A program made the translations under genes and the position numbers. The notes below the pieces were generated by a model that was not told the DNA's origin, did not search any database, and worked only from the letters and a program-made list of their open reading frames with translations. Positions 16,922 through 26,737 of a stretch of DNA of 64,000 nucleotides are shown here, piece after piece. The stretch lies in contig NZ_JH164926.1 in NCBI RefSeq assembly GCF_000226875.1, forward strand, positions 686,658-750,657. The letters are read 5' to 3'. The stretch comes from Neisseria shayeganii 871. Its GTDB lineage: Bacteria > Pseudomonadota > Gammaproteobacteria > Burkholderiales > Neisseriaceae. Positions within the stretch are counted from its first letter, which is position 1, and each line of letters opens with the position of its first letter.

Positions 16922-18478
16922 ATGACCGCCGCCCTGATTTGGCACCGCCTGCCCGATGCCGATACCGCAGCCGCCGCCTGCCAAGCCCATCCGCAGGCAG
17001 CGTGGGTGGTTTTGTGCGACGAGCCTGCCGCCGCCACAGGCTACCTGAAAACCGATCATCCGGGTTTTCACTTCATCCAAAGCTGTGCCGCCGGCGCCGC
17101 CAACTATCTGCCTGCCACCGACAACCCCTACCGCCGCGACTTGTGGCTGCTGCCCGCGCAAGAGGCCGCCCGGCTGTCCGCCTACGGTTTCCATCCCCTG
17201 CATTGGCAGGATGGTTCGCAGCAGGAACAGCACATCGAGCCGCGCCCACCCTGGCTGCAAGCCGCCCCGCTGCTGCCGGCGGAGCACATCGTGGTGGTCG
17301 GTGCCGGCATCGCCGGCGCCGCCACCGCCTATGCGCTGGCGCGGCGCGGCGTTCAGGTAACCGTGCTCGAACAGGCCGCCCCCGCCCAAGCCGCCTCCGG
17401 CAACCATCAGGGCCTGCTCTACGCCAAAATCTCTCCCCACCCCACCGCGCAAACCCGCCTGCTACTCGCCGCTTACGGCTTCAGCCTGCGCCTGTTGGCC
17501 GCTACGCTGGATCCCGCACATTGGCAGGCCTGCGGCGTGCTGCACCTCAACCACAACGCTGCCGAAGGCAAACGCAACGCCGCGCTGGCCGCCCAAACCG
17601 CCAACCGCCACCTCTATTACCCCGTTTCCGCCGAACAAGCCGCCGCCCTAGCCGGCACCGATCTGAACGGGCTCGACGGCCTGTTGTGGCCGCAAGGCGC
17701 TTGGATCCATCCGCCCGCTTGGGTAGCCGCCCTGCTGGCCCACCCCAATATCCGCCTGCTGCCCGCCCACCGCCTCGAAAGCGTGCACCACAACGGCCGC
17801 CTCTGGCAGCTGGCCTGCGCCACCGCCAACGGCCGCCACAACTTGGAGGCCGGCCACCTTGTCTTCTGCACCGGCGCCGACGCCCTGCCCCAAGGCATCG
17901 CCCCTTTCCCGCTGCACGCCATCCGCGGCCAAACCTCGCTGGCCGCCGTTGGCGAACACAGCCCGCCGCTGCGTTGCGCCCTCAGCGGCGACAGCTACGT
18001 CGCTCCCGCCTACCGCGGCCGCCACTGCTTCGGCGCCAGCTTTGTGCCGCACGACCGAAATCAAACCTGGCGGCCGCAAGAAGACCAAACCAACCGGCAG
18101 GCTCTGGCCGCCCTCGCCCCCGAGCTGCACCGCAGCCTGGGCGACACCCTGCCCGGCCACACCGCCCTGCGCGCCGACTGCCACGACCACCTGCCCGCCG
18201 TCGGCCCGCTCGGCGACTACGCCGCCATGCAGACGTGTTACGCCAAGCTGGCCGCCGACCGCCGCTATCCCTTCCGCACGCCCTGCCCTTATCTGCCCGG
18301 CGTGTTCCTCAACACCGCCCACGGCAGCCGTGGGCTGGCCACCGCCCCCTTGTGCGGCGAGCTGATTGCCGCGCAAATCCTCGGCCTTCCCCTGCCGCTG
18401 CCGCCCGATTTGGCCGCCGCCCTCGCCCCCAACCGCGTGCTCGCCCGCCGCATCTCCCTGTCCAAAAGCACGTCTTGA
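16922..18478 (+). CDS. mnmC: FAD-dependent cmnm5s2U34 oxidoreductase, MnmC1-type
   Basis: 518 residues. Removes the carboxymethyl group from cmnm5(s2)U34 in tRNA wobble positions. The FAD-binding GAGIAG is at 127-132 (HIVVVGAGIAGAATAYALARRG), followed by GNHQGLLYAKISPH, and near the end FLNTAHGSRGLATAPLCGELIAAQI. The N-terminal DUF752 methyltransferase domain of full-length MnmC (about 668 aa in E. coli) is replaced by about 118 residues without a SAM motif. The TGA stop overlaps the first bases of an IS terminal repeat remnant, so the C-terminus may be altered. Confidence 0.85.
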   Translation: MTAALIWHRLPDADTAAAACQAHPQAAWVVLCDEPAAATGYLKTDHPGFHFIQSCAAGAANYLPATDNPYRRDLWLLPAQEAARLSAYGFHPLHWQDGSQQEQHIEPRPPWLQAAPLLPAEHIVVVGAGIAGAATAYALARRGVQVTVLEQAAPAQAASGNHQGLLYAKISPHPTAQTRLLLAAYGFSLRLLAATLDPAHWQACGVLHLNHNAAEGKRNAALAAQTANRHLYYPVSAEQAAALAGTDLNGLDGLLWPQGAWIHPPAWVAALLAHPNIRLLPAHRLESVHHNGRLWQLACATANGRHNLEAGHLVFCTGADALPQGIAPFPLHAIRGQTSLAAVGEHSPPLRCALSGDSYVAPAYRGRHCFGASFVPHDRNQTWRPQEDQTNRQALAALAPELHRSLGDTLPGHTALRADCHDHLPAVGPLGDYAAMQTCYAKLAADRRYPFRTPCPYLPGVFLNTAHGSRGLATAPLCGELIAAQILGLPLPLPPDLAAALAPNRVLARRISLSKSTS

Positions 18479-18545
18479 AACCTTTGCAAAAGGCTCTGCC
18501 CATTAAAAAACCCCCTCAATTCGCTTGCCAGGAATTTAGGGGGTT
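18477..18545. repeat. Solo left end of an IS5-type element, also a terminator
   Basis: GAAACCTTTGCAAAA (18477-18491) matches the IS/MITE terminal repeat with one change. It is followed by an inverted repeat (18509-18521 with 18533-18545, one mismatch) laid out like the hairpin next to the left end of the intact IS. It sits between the convergent mnmC and GyrI-like genes and could terminate both. Confidence 0.65.
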
Positions 18546-18552
18546 CGGTTTT

Positions 18553-19182
18553 TTAAACCGCTTCTCTTACCGCATACCTCAAAATGGTTTTCAGCTTGTC
18601 TTCGGCTGTTCTGCCGGCATTGTTCAGATATATCTCCCGGTGGGTATCGCCGTTTCTTGCCAGCCCCATTTCCCGAACGAACCGATCCATTTTTTCAAAA
18701 GAGGCAGGCTCGTCGTCATAGCTGCCTATATGCAGAATCTGCACGGATTTTCCGTCTGTCATCCGCTCAAAATCGATTTCGTCGTATAAATCATTCGGTT
18801 TTTTCTTACGCACATTTTCCAGCGCCTGTGCAAATATTTCCCGCGTAACGCCATCCGGCTGCTTGATCATCAGCGTATATTGCAAGCAGCTTTTATCCAA
18901 TGCCTCCCCTTCCGCCGCCGCCCGCTCCCAAATGCCTTCCAAAGGATAGACCGCAAAATCGGTGATCTTGTCCTCAGGCTCTGTTTTCATCATCGCCTTA
19001 AACAGCATTTTGATTGCATAGGCCAAGGAGTACAAAGCGGATACCCTGGCCGAAAAATCCGCCTCATTGGGATTGCCCGCGCCTTTGATCATGATGAATG
19101 TTTGGGCGGGCACATCCACCAACTCAGGCTTTTGCTTAACGCCATACCCGCTTTTTTCGCTCTTTTTCCATTCGTATTTCAT
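18553..19182 (-). CDS. GyrI-like small-molecule binding domain protein
   Basis: 209 residues from MKYEWKKSEKSGYGVKQKPELVDVPAQTFIMIKGAGNPNE. The layout and the late QILHIGSYDDEPASFEKMDRFVREMGL and YLNNAGRT blocks match GyrI-like (AraC effector-binding type) proteins. Start at 19182 with AAAAGGAAAAG upstream. Codon use is visibly more AT-rich than in the neighbours, which suggests later acquisition. Ligand unknown. Confidence 0.8.
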   Translation of the reverse strand: MKYEWKKSEKSGYGVKQKPELVDVPAQTFIMIKGAGNPNEADFSARVSALYSLAYAIKMLFKAMMKTEPEDKITDFAVYPLEGIWERAAAEGEALDKSCLQYTLMIKQPDGVTREIFAQALENVRKKKPNDLYDEIDFERMTDGKSVQILHIGSYDDEPASFEKMDRFVREMGLARNGDTHREIYLNNAGRTAEDKLKTILRYAVREAV

Positions 19183-19251
19183 TTTACTTTTCCTTTTGAC
19201 AATCAATCAGAAACACTATACGCGCACCCATTTCGCTGCCAAGCCTTGGCC

Positions 19252-19378
19252 GAAACCTTGGCAAAATCCCAGATGCAGATGCCTCTCAAGGCGCAACGGG
19301 TGCAGACCTGTTCTGTACAAGGCCAAGCGGGCGGGCAGCACAAGGCAGAAATGCGCCGCCAATGGGAGCACAGGCCTC
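19252..19378. repeat. Decayed MITE copy
   Basis: Left end GAAACCTTGGCAAAATCCCAGATG, core CAAGGCGCAACGGG, right GCAGAAATGCGCCGCC..GG.CTC, followed directly by a DUS. About 127 bp, shortened and mutated. Lies between the GyrI-like gene and murJ. Confidence 0.65.
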
Positions 19379-19443
19379 AGGCTACCTGAAAACCGCCGCT
19401 TACGGTAAACTCCGCACCTTTCGGTTTTACGGCAAACAACACG

Positions 19444-20985
19444 ATGAATCTCCTCGGCGCGCTGGCCAAACTCGGCAGTCTGACCATGGTTTCGCGGGTG
19501 CTCGGCTTTGTGCGCGACGCCATTTTGGCGCGGGTGTTCGGCGCGGGCGACGCGATGGACGCCTTCGTGGTGGCCTTCCGCCTGCCCAACCTTCTGCGGC
19601 GCATTTTTGCCGAAGGCGCGTTTGCCCAGGCCTTTGTGCCGATTCTGGCCGAATACAAGCAGAACCGCTCCCCCGCCGCCACTCAGGCTTTTGTGCAGCA
19701 TGTGGGCGGCATGCTTCTATTTGCGCTGATGATGGTGACTGCCATCGGCGTGATTGCCGCGCCTTGGGTGGTGTTGGCCACCGCCAGCGGCTGGCGCGAC
19801 GGCGACGACCGCTTTGCGCTGGCCACCCTGATGATGCCGGTGATTTTTCCCTATATCCTGCTGATTTCGCTGTCGTCTTTTGTCGGCAGCATTCTGAATA
19901 CCTACGGCAAATTTTCCATTCCGGCTTTTACGCCGGTGCTGCTGAATGTGTCGTTCATCGTGTTTTCGCTGTGGCTTTTGCCGTATTTCGACCCGCCGGT
20001 GATGGCGCTGGCGTGGGCGGTGTTTGCCGGCGGCGTGCTGCAATTGGTGTTCCAGCTGCCGTGGCTGTGGCAGATCGGCCTGTTGAAACGGCCGAAGCTG
20101 AAATTCCGCGATGCGGCGGTCAACCGCGTGTTGAAACAGATGGTGCCGGCCATCATGGGCACTTCCGTGGCGCAGATTTCGCTCTTGATCAACACCAACT
20201 TCGCTTCCTATCTGCAAAGCGGCAGCGTGTCGTGGATGTATTTTGCCGACCGCCTGATGGAGCTGCCCACCGGCGTGCTGGGCGTGGCTTTGGGCACCAT
20301 TCTGCTGCCCGGCCTCTCCAAACACGCCGCCAACCAAAATCCGCACGAATACTCCGCCCTGCTCGATTGGGGCCTGCGCCTGTGCCTGCTCTTGGCCGCC
20401 CCTGCCGCCGTGGGGCTGGCGGTGCTGTCTTTCCCGCTGGTGGCCACCCTGTTTATGTACGGCAGCATCGGCGTGTTCGACGCGCAAATGACCCAACAGG
20501 CGCTGATCGCCTACGCCGCCGGCCTGCTCGGCCTGATTTTAATCAAGGTGTTGGCGCCCGGCTTCTACGCCCGCAAAGACATCAAAACGCCGGTAAAAGT
20601 GGCGGTGTTCACCCTGATCTGCACCCAGCTGATGAACTTACTGTTCGTCTGGAAACTGCAACACGCCGGCCTGGCGCTGGCCATCGGCTTGGGTGCCTGC
20701 CTCAACGCCGCCATGCTCTATGTGCTGCTGCGCCGCAAAGGCTTTTACCAGCCCAAACCGGGCTGGACGGCCTTTCTGCTCAAGCTCGCCGCCGCCCTGT
20801 TGGTGATGGGCGTCGGCCTGTGGGGGCTGGAGGGCTGGTGGCAGCCCGAATGGGTGGCCGCCGGCGGCCTGCAGCGCGCCGCCCAACTGGCCGCCCTGAT
20901 TGCGGCCGGCATGCTGCTGTATTTCGCCAGCCTCGCCCTGCTCGGCTTCCGCCCCCGCCATTTCAAACGCAGCGAAATGGCTTAA
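19444..20985 (+). CDS. murJ: Lipid II flippase MurJ (MviN)
   Basis: 513 residues. Inner-membrane flippase carrying lipid II to the periplasm for peptidoglycan synthesis. The N-terminal signature [58 protein letters not shown] is diagnostic. About 14 hydrophobic helices follow, as expected. The start at 19444 fits the family; a different frame is open through the upstream MITE remnant but is not homologous. Confidence 0.97.
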   Translation: MNLLGALAKLGSLTMVSRVLGFVRDAILARVFGAGDAMDAFVVAFRLPNLLRRIFAEGAFAQAFVPILAEYKQNRSPAATQAFVQHVGGMLLFALMMVTAIGVIAAPWVVLATASGWRDGDDRFALATLMMPVIFPYILLISLSSFVGSILNTYGKFSIPAFTPVLLNVSFIVFSLWLLPYFDPPVMALAWAVFAGGVLQLVFQLPWLWQIGLLKRPKLKFRDAAVNRVLKQMVPAIMGTSVAQISLLINTNFASYLQSGSVSWMYFADRLMELPTGVLGVALGTILLPGLSKHAANQNPHEYSALLDWGLRLCLLLAAPAAVGLAVLSFPLVATLFMYGSIGVFDAQMTQQALIAYAAGLLGLILIKVLAPGFYARKDIKTPVKVAVFTLICTQLMNLLFVWKLQHAGLALAIGLGACLNAAMLYVLLRRKGFYQPKPGWTAFLLKLAAALLVMGVGLWGLEGWWQPEWVAAGGLQRAAQLAALIAAGMLLYFASLALLGFRPRHFKRSEMA

Positions 20986-21034
20986 ATAACGGTTGCCGCC
21001 GAACAGGCTACCTGAAACCTTCCTCTTTCCCGCC

Positions 21035-22723
21035 ATGCCGATTGCTTTTCTGCCCGATACCGCGCCCGACGCCCTAATTGCCGACCATTGGCCGGCCGAC
21101 GCCTTCCGCCGCGCCACCGCCGCCCTGGCCGCCGAGTTGCAGGCGCGGCAAATCGCCGCCGTCGCCTTATGGTTTGACGACGCCGCCCGCTTCACCTCCG
21201 CCCTGCTGGCCGCCTGGCAGGCCGGCGCCGACGTGTATCTGCCGCCCAATCTGGCCGCAGACAACCGCCGCTGGGCCGAGCAACACGCCGCGCTCTGGCT
21301 TACCGACCAGGCCGATTTCCCCGCCCCCCATCTGCGCCATCACGACGCCCTGGAGCAGGCAGCCGAACCCGCCGGCGGTTCAGGTAGCCTCTCGGTGCCG
21401 GCCGGCGCCGCGCTGTATCTGAAAACTTCGGGTTCTTCCGGCGAAGCCAAAGTGATCCGCAAAACCGCCGCCCAAATGCAGCGGGAAGCCCAAGCGCTGG
21501 CCGCCTGTCTGCCGCCGGCATGGCGGGGCGTACGCGCCGTCGGCAGCGTCAGCCCGCAGCACCTCTACGGCCTCACCTTCCGCATCTTCACCGCGCTGGC
21601 CGCCGGCTGGCGCATCGGCCGCCACGCCTGCCCCTACCCCGAAGACCTGCTCGCCGCCTCGGACGAACCCTGTATCTGGATTACCAGCCCCGCCCTGCTC
21701 AACCGCTTGGGCGAAGGCCGCAACTGGCACACACTGCGCGGGCGGGTGCGCGGCATCCTCAGCGCCGGCGGCGCCCTGCCCGAGGCCACCGCCGAACTGC
21801 TGCACCGCGAGCTGGGCTTTTACCCCACCGATATTTACGGCAGCACCGAAACCGGCGTCATCGCCCGCCGCCAAGGCAGCGGCGCTTGGACGCTGCTGCC
21901 CGCAACCCGTGCCGGCCTCAACGAAGATGGCGCCTTGTGGGCCGAATCCCCGTGGTCGGACGGCCGCCAGCAAACCGCCGATGCCGCCGTGCTGGCCGAA
22001 GACGGCCTGCATCTGGCCGGCCGCTGCGACCGCATCATCAAATTCGAAGACAAACGGGTGTCGCTGCTGCACATCGAACACCGCCTGCTGGCGCACGAAT
22101 GGGTGGCCGACGCCCATTGCGGCCGCCATCCGCAACACCGCCACCTGGCCGCTTGGACGGCGCTCACCCCCGCCGGCATCCAAGCCCTGCGCGAACAGGG
22201 GCGGGCCGCCGTGCAGCAGGCATTAAAAAACTGTGTGGCCGCCGAAATCGACACCGTGGCCGTGCCGCGCTACTGGCGTTTCGCCGCCGAACTGCCGCGC
22301 AACGCCCAAGCCAAAATCCGCGAGCAGGATTTTCAGGCAGCCTTCGGCACACCGCAAACCGCTCCCGAATGGCGGCTGCTGCACAGCGACGAAGCCGCCT
22401 GCGAATACCGCTTCGGCGGCCGCGTGCCGCTGGATTTGGTGTATTTCGGCGGCCACTTCGCCACCTTCCCGCTGGTGCCCGGCGTGGTGGAAGTGCAATG
22501 GGCCATGGATTTGGCCGCCCGCTTCGCGTGGGGCCGCGGCGCCGTAACCCAGATCGAAAACCTGAAATACCAGCAGTTTGTGCGCCCGCATGATGAAATC
22601 GTGTTGCAGCTGCGCTGGGACGCGGCCAAACGCAAAATCCATTTTTCCCTGCACCAGGGCGAGCGCCCCTGCGCCTCCGGCCGCGTGGCGTTGGCGCCCG
22701 AAACCGATGCACAGGCTACCTGA
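21035..22723 (+). CDS. AMP-ligase fused to a hotdog dehydratase, aryl-polyene type
   Basis: 562 residues, two domains. Residues about 1-430 form an acyl/aryl-AMP ligase: LKTSGSSGEAKV P-loop (129-140), then YGSTETG and GRCDRIIKFEDKRV. It would activate the aryl starter acid for loading onto a carrier protein. Residues about 440-562 resemble a FabA/FabZ or ApeI dehydratase (YFGGHFATFPLVPGVVEVQWAMDLA). In many aryl-polyene clusters these two are separate genes. The start ATG at 21035 lies 14 bp after a DUS; no strong ribosome site is seen. The stop codon is supplied by a DUS (QAT-stop), and a second, facing DUS completes a hairpin. Confidence 0.85.
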   Translation: MPIAFLPDTAPDALIADHWPADAFRRATAALAAELQARQIAAVALWFDDAARFTSALLAAWQAGADVYLPPNLAADNRRWAEQHAALWLTDQADFPAPHLRHHDALEQAAEPAGGSGSLSVPAGAALYLKTSGSSGEAKVIRKTAAQMQREAQALAACLPPAWRGVRAVGSVSPQHLYGLTFRIFTALAAGWRIGRHACPYPEDLLAASDEPCIWITSPALLNRLGEGRNWHTLRGRVRGILSAGGALPEATAELLHRELGFYPTDIYGSTETGVIARRQGSGAWTLLPATRAGLNEDGALWAESPWSDGRQQTADAAVLAEDGLHLAGRCDRIIKFEDKRVSLLHIEHRLLAHEWVADAHCGRHPQHRHLAAWTALTPAGIQALREQGRAAVQQALKNCVAAEIDTVAVPRYWRFAAELPRNAQAKIREQDFQAAFGTPQTAPEWRLLHSDEAACEYRFGGRVPLDLVYFGGHFATFPLVPGVVEVQWAMDLAARFAWGRGAVTQIENLKYQQFVRPHDEIVLQLRWDAAKRKIHFSLHQGERPCASGRVALAPETDAQAT

Positions 22724-22749
22724 AACCGCTGCTTATCTTTCAGGTAGCC
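22712..22749. terminator. Inverted DUS pair after the AMP-ligase gene
   Basis: The first DUS overlaps the last codons of the ligase gene; the facing copy ends at 22749. It may reduce read-through into the exporter gene that starts at 22809. Confidence 0.55.
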
Positions 22750-22808
22750 CCAAATCGGCCCAACCCATTTGTTAACCATCCGACCACAGGCTGAGACCTT
22801 TTCCCGCC

Positions 22809-25136
22809 ATGAAACCCCTTTCCCTGCTTTACAGCCTGTTCTGTCTGTGCCTGCTGGCCGTGCTCGGCTGGCAGCTGCCGCAGGGCGGGCGCATCCAAAC
22901 CGACCTTTCCGCCCTGCTGCCGGCCGAGGCGGGGGCCGATGCCGTGTGGCAGGCCGCCGATGCCGCCAACCGCCGCCTGCTCAACGGGCAGATTGTGCTG
23001 CTGGTGGGCGCGGAAGAGGCCGACACCGCTTTCCGCGCGGCTGAAGAAACGGCGCAGCGCTGGCGGCGAAGCGGCCTGTTCAGCCGCATCGACGCCGCCG
23101 TCACACCCGATTTGGCCGCCCTGCGCCAATCGGCGCAAACCCTGGGTTTGGCCACCCTGCCGCCGGAACAGGTACGGCAGCTGTATCACGCGCCGCAGCA
23201 GTATTTCCAACAGCGTGCCGAAGCGGCGGCCAATCCGTTTTCAGGTAGCCTGTTGCCGCTGGAAGACGACTGGCTGGGCTTCGGCCGTTATCTGCACGAA
23301 AAACAAGGCGCGGCCAAGCTGCAATGGCAGCCGGAAAACGGCTGGCTCTACACCGAGCACGAGGGCAAAACCTGGGTGTGGCTGCGGGCGAAACTGCCCG
23401 AACAGCAGGCCGCCGCCGGCCTGCCCGGCCTGCTGCCGCTGTTGGCCGACAGCCGCCGCGCCGCCGCCGCGCAGCAAGCCGAGCTCATCGCCGCCGGCGG
23501 CGCCCTGTTTGCCGCCGAAGCCAAAGCAAAGGCCGAGCGCGAAAGCAGCCTGATGTCGGCCTTCGGCCTCACGCTCACCTTCGCGCTGCTGTGGTGGGTG
23601 TTCCGCAGCGGCCGCATCCTGCTGCTGTTTCTGCCCCTGGCCGCCGGCCTGCTCACGGGCTTGGCCGCCGCGCTGGCCGTATTCGGCCAAGTGCACATCC
23701 TCACCTTGGTCATCGGCACCAGCCTGGTGGGCGTGTTGGTGGATTTCCCCCTGCATTGGCTGGCACCTTCCCTGTTCCGCCGGCCGTGGCAGCCTGCTGC
23801 AGCCATGCGCCATGTGCTGCCCACCTTCCTCATCGGGCTCGCCATCACGGTATCCGGCTATGTGCTGCTGTGGTTTACCCCGCTGCCGGTGTTGCGCCAA
23901 ACCGCCGTGTTCTCCGCCGCCGCCCTGTTGGGCGCCTTCGCCGCCACCGTGCTGTGGCTGCCCGCGCTGTTCGGCCGCTACACGCCCCGCCCCGGCGCCT
24001 TCGCCCGTATCATCCGTGCGCTGGCCGAGCGTCTGCCCAATGTTTCAGGTAGCCTCAAACTGCCCGCCGTGCTGTTGCTGCTTGCCCTGGCCGCCGGCAT
24101 CGCCCGCAGCAATTGGGCCGACGACATCCGCCATTGGACCGCCACCCCGCCCGAGCTGCTCGCAGACACCCGCCGCGTGGCCGAACTGAGCGGCATAGAA
24201 AGCAGCGGCCAGTTTGTGCTGCTTCAGGCCGACTCGCCCGACCGCCTGCTCGAAGCCGACCGCGCCCTGTTGGCCGAATGGGCGCGCCAAGGCGTGTTTG
24301 CGCGCGGCGACGTGGCCTCCGTGCAGTCGCTCAGCCAATGGCTGCTGCCCGAAAACGAGCAGCGCGCGCTCAAACAGCGCCTGCGCGAGCTGGCCGGGCT
24401 ACCTGAAAGCCACGCCCCGTTGCAAGCGCTGGGCGTACCGGAAGCCCTCATCCGCCAGGCTCTGCTGCAAGCCGCCGAGCAGCCAACCGTCAGCCTGGCC
24501 GACAGCCTGCAAGACGACAGCGCCGAAGCCTGGCGCACCCTCTATCTGGGGCAGGTCGGCAATCAATACGCCGCCGTCATGCGGCTCAACGGCATCCGCC
24601 ATCCCGACGCCCTGCGCGCCGCGCTCGACACCGACTGCCGCGGCAAGACCGTCTGCCGCCGTTGGGCCGACCAACGCCAACAGCTCAACCGGCAATTCCA
24701 CGCCACCCGCAATCAGGCCGCCTGGCTCAAACTGGCCTCTTTTGTGCTGGCCTGGCTCATGCTGTGGCGGCTGTTCGGCCTCAGGCGCGGCAGCCTGATA
24801 TTGGCCGTGCCCTCGGCCGCCGCCGCCGCCTGCGTGGGCCTGCTCGGCTGGCTCGGCGTCCCTGTCAGCCTGTTTGCCATGTTCGGCTTGCTGCTCACCG
24901 CCGCCATCGGTGTGGATTATGCCGTATATGCCCTCACCGCCCGCGAACCGCGCGCCGCCCGCATCGGCGGCATCGTGCTCGCCGCCTTCACCACCGGCCT
25001 TTCCTTCACCCTGCTCGCCTTCAGTAGCACCCCCGCCGTGGCCGCCTTCGGCCTCACCGTGGCCGCCGGCTGTGCCTTCAACTGCCTGGCGGCCGTGTGG
25101 CTGACACGCCATCCGGCCCAGCATCTCGAACCATAG
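22809..25136 (+). CDS. MMPL/RND-type exporter of the aryl-polyene locus
   Basis: 775 residues. The first membrane helix is followed by a large periplasmic domain (about 25-250). Five or six helices follow (SSLMSAFGLTLTFALLWWVFR... to LWLPALFGRYTP), then a second periplasmic domain and a second helix bundle (ASFVLAWLMLWRLFGL... to AAVWLTRHP). This is the duplicated layout of MMPL exporters, which accompany aryl-polyene clusters and probably move the polyene lipid to the outer leaflet or outer membrane. Three in-frame DUS copies give SGSL twice and GLPES once. The TAG stop overlaps a hairpin. Confidence 0.85.
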   Translation: MKPLSLLYSLFCLCLLAVLGWQLPQGGRIQTDLSALLPAEAGADAVWQAADAANRRLLNGQIVLLVGAEEADTAFRAAEETAQRWRRSGLFSRIDAAVTPDLAALRQSAQTLGLATLPPEQVRQLYHAPQQYFQQRAEAAANPFSGSLLPLEDDWLGFGRYLHEKQGAAKLQWQPENGWLYTEHEGKTWVWLRAKLPEQQAAAGLPGLLPLLADSRRAAAAQQAELIAAGGALFAAEAKAKAERESSLMSAFGLTLTFALLWWVFRSGRILLLFLPLAAGLLTGLAAALAVFGQVHILTLVIGTSLVGVLVDFPLHWLAPSLFRRPWQPAAAMRHVLPTFLIGLAITVSGYVLLWFTPLPVLRQTAVFSAAALLGAFAATVLWLPALFGRYTPRPGAFARIIRALAERLPNVSGSLKLPAVLLLLALAAGIARSNWADDIRHWTATPPELLADTRRVAELSGIESSGQFVLLQADSPDRLLEADRALLAEWARQGVFARGDVASVQSLSQWLLPENEQRALKQRLRELAGLPESHAPLQALGVPEALIRQALLQAAEQPTVSLADSLQDDSAEAWRTLYLGQVGNQYAAVMRLNGIRHPDALRAALDTDCRGKTVCRRWADQRQQLNRQFHATRNQAAWLKLASFVLAWLMLWRLFGLRRGSLILAVPSAAAAACVGLLGWLGVPVSLFAMFGLLLTAAIGVDYAVYALTAREPRAARIGGIVLAAFTTGLSFTLLAFSSTPAVAAFGLTVAAGCAFNCLAAVWLTRHPAQHLEP

Positions 25137-25170
25137 GTCGGACACCCATATCCGACCTGCTTTGCAATAT
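25135..25170 (+). terminator. Hairpin terminator after the exporter gene
   Basis: Perfect 8-bp arms AGGTCGGA (25135-25142) and TCCGACCT (25151-25158), with a T-rich stretch about ten bases later. Overlaps the stop codon. Confidence 0.6.
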
Positions 25171-25218
25171 TTTTCAACCTTCCCAAACCCGGTCCACCGC
25201 CAAAGCAATATGGAGGCT

Positions 25219-25388
25219 GAGACCTGGACAAAATCTTCACATATAGAGGTATGTCCAAGGCGTAGCAGCGCAGCGAGTGGGAACGCAAGGAATCTGCATG
25301 GAACAGACACATCCGATCAATAGGCAAGCGAGCAAGCAGCGCTCCACGCAGAAATGCGCTGCAGATGGATGAAGGTCTGGAAAGTCTC
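25219..25388 (+). repeat. Decayed MITE copy
   Basis: 170 bp, starting GAGACC after AGGCT. The core AAGGCGTAGCAGCGCAGCGAG and the GCAGAAATGCGCTGCAGATG segment are clear; the right end is scrambled (GAAGGTCTGGAAAGTCTC). It splits the aryl-polyene block between exporter and flavoprotein genes. Confidence 0.8.
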
Positions 25389-25489
25389 CGCCTTGGCCAA
25401 CAGCAAACAGCCCGCCATGCTTGCCAAGCCTGCCGAATCGTGATTTGATAGGGCTTCTCTGCCGCAGACGGCATCTTCAGGAGCCCGTG

Positions 25490-26737
25490 ATGACGGAACA
25501 ATTCGATGTGGTTGTAATCGGTGCCGGCCCCGCCGGCTCGGTGGCCGCCGCCCTGCTCAACAAACAGGGCTTTTCTGTTTGCGTGTTGGAAAAACAGCAT
25601 TTTCCGCGCTTCGTGATCGGCGAAAGCCTGCTGCCGCACTGCATGGAGTTTCTGCAAGAAGCCGGTTTTCTGCCCGCCATCGAGGCCGAACCCGGCTTTC
25701 AGTTTAAAAACGGCGCCGCTTTCAGCTGGGGCAGCCGCTACACCCATTTTGACTTCACCGACAAATTCAGCCCCGGCCCCGGCACCACGTTTCAGGTGCG
25801 CCGCGCAGTGTTCGACAAAATCCTGATCGACGAAGCCGCCAAGCAGGGCGTGGACGTGCGTTTCGGCGAAGCCCTCACCGCTTTCGACAACCACGGCGAC
25901 AACGCCCTGCTTTCCGTGCAGCGCGAGAACGGCAGCGCCTATCTTCTGGCGGCACGCTTTGTGCTGGATGCCAGCGGCTACGGCCGCGTGCTGCCGCGCC
26001 TGCTGGACTTGGACACCCCCTCCCATCTGCCGGTGCGCGAAGCGCATTTCACCCACATTGACGACCGCATTACCGCGCCCGATTTCGACCGCAACAAAAT
26101 CCTGATTTCCACCCATCCTGTGCACCGCGATGTGTGGCTGTGGCTGATTCCCTTCGGCGACGGCCGCAGCTCCATCGGCGTGGTCGGCCTGCCCGAACGC
26201 TTTGCCGGCCTCGGCGATTCGGAAGCGGTGCTGAAAAAATTTGCGGCGGAAGTGCCCATGCTTTCGCGTATTTTGGCCGATGCCGAGTGGGACAATGAAT
26301 TTCCCTTCCGCCACATCCAAGGCTATTCGGCCAATGTGAAGGCCCTGCACGGCAGGCATTTCGCTCTCTTGGGCAACGCCGCCGAGTTTCTCGACCCCGT
26401 GTTTTCCTCGGGCGTTACCATTGCCATGCATTCGGCCAAATTGGCCGCCGATCTGCTGGGCAGGCAGCTCAAAGGCGGCAAAGTGGATTGGCAGGCGGAG
26501 TTTGCCGAGCCGCTGATGGTGGGCGTCAACGCTTTCCGCACTTATGTGGAAGGCTGGTATGACGGCAGTTTCCAAGACGTGATCTACGCCGACAACCGCA
26601 GCCCCGAGATCAGCCGCATGATCAGCTCGATTCTGGCGGGCTATGCTTGGGACACCGCCAACCCGTATGTGGAAAAATCGCGCCGCCGCCTGGCCGCGCT
26701 GGCCGAAACGGTAGGCCCGGCCGCCATTCGGCAATAG
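25490..26737 (+). CDS. FAD-dependent halogenase-like flavoprotein 1
   Basis: 415 residues from MTEQFDVVVIGAGPAG; the frame is open to 25421 but the first 23 residues look non-coding. Seen: FAD motif GAGPAG (11-16), FPRFVIGESLLP (38-49), Lys73 in GFQFKNG, DASG (160-163), the halogenase motif WxWxIP as WLWLIP (216-221), and GNAAEFLDPVFSSGVTIAMHSAKLAADLL. These fit the flavin halogenase-like superfamily (PF04820-related, closer to carrier-bound-substrate enzymes than to tryptophan halogenases). Whether it halogenates or only oxidises is not decided by sequence. Tandem paralogue of the next gene. Ribosome site CAGGAG. Confidence 0.8.
   Translation: MTEQFDVVVIGAGPAGSVAAALLNKQGFSVCVLEKQHFPRFVIGESLLPHCMEFLQEAGFLPAIEAEPGFQFKNGAAFSWGSRYTHFDFTDKFSPGPGTTFQVRRAVFDKILIDEAAKQGVDVRFGEALTAFDNHGDNALLSVQRENGSAYLLAARFVLDASGYGRVLPRLLDLDTPSHLPVREAHFTHIDDRITAPDFDRNKILISTHPVHRDVWLWLIPFGDGRSSIGVVGLPERFAGLGDSEAVLKKFAAEVPMLSRILADAEWDNEFPFRHIQGYSANVKALHGRHFALLGNAAEFLDPVFSSGVTIAMHSAKLAADLLGRQLKGGKVDWQAEFAEPLMVGVNAFRTYVEGWYDGSFQDVIYADNRSPEISRMISSILAGYAWDTANPYVEKSRRRLAALAETVGPAAIRQ

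Noticed and set aside
16939..18789. 616-residue Arg/Pro-rich frame overlapping mnmC
   Set aside because: Shadow frame with no protein-like composition; mnmC is supported by motifs.
22793..22802. GAGACCTTTT after AGGCT just before the exporter start, possible MITE end remnant
   Set aside because: Only ten bases match and no other part of the element is visible; could be chance.
24917..26734. 605-residue frame antisense to the exporter and first flavoprotein
   Set aside because: Composition is a reverse-frame artefact and it spans a MITE remnant and gene ends.
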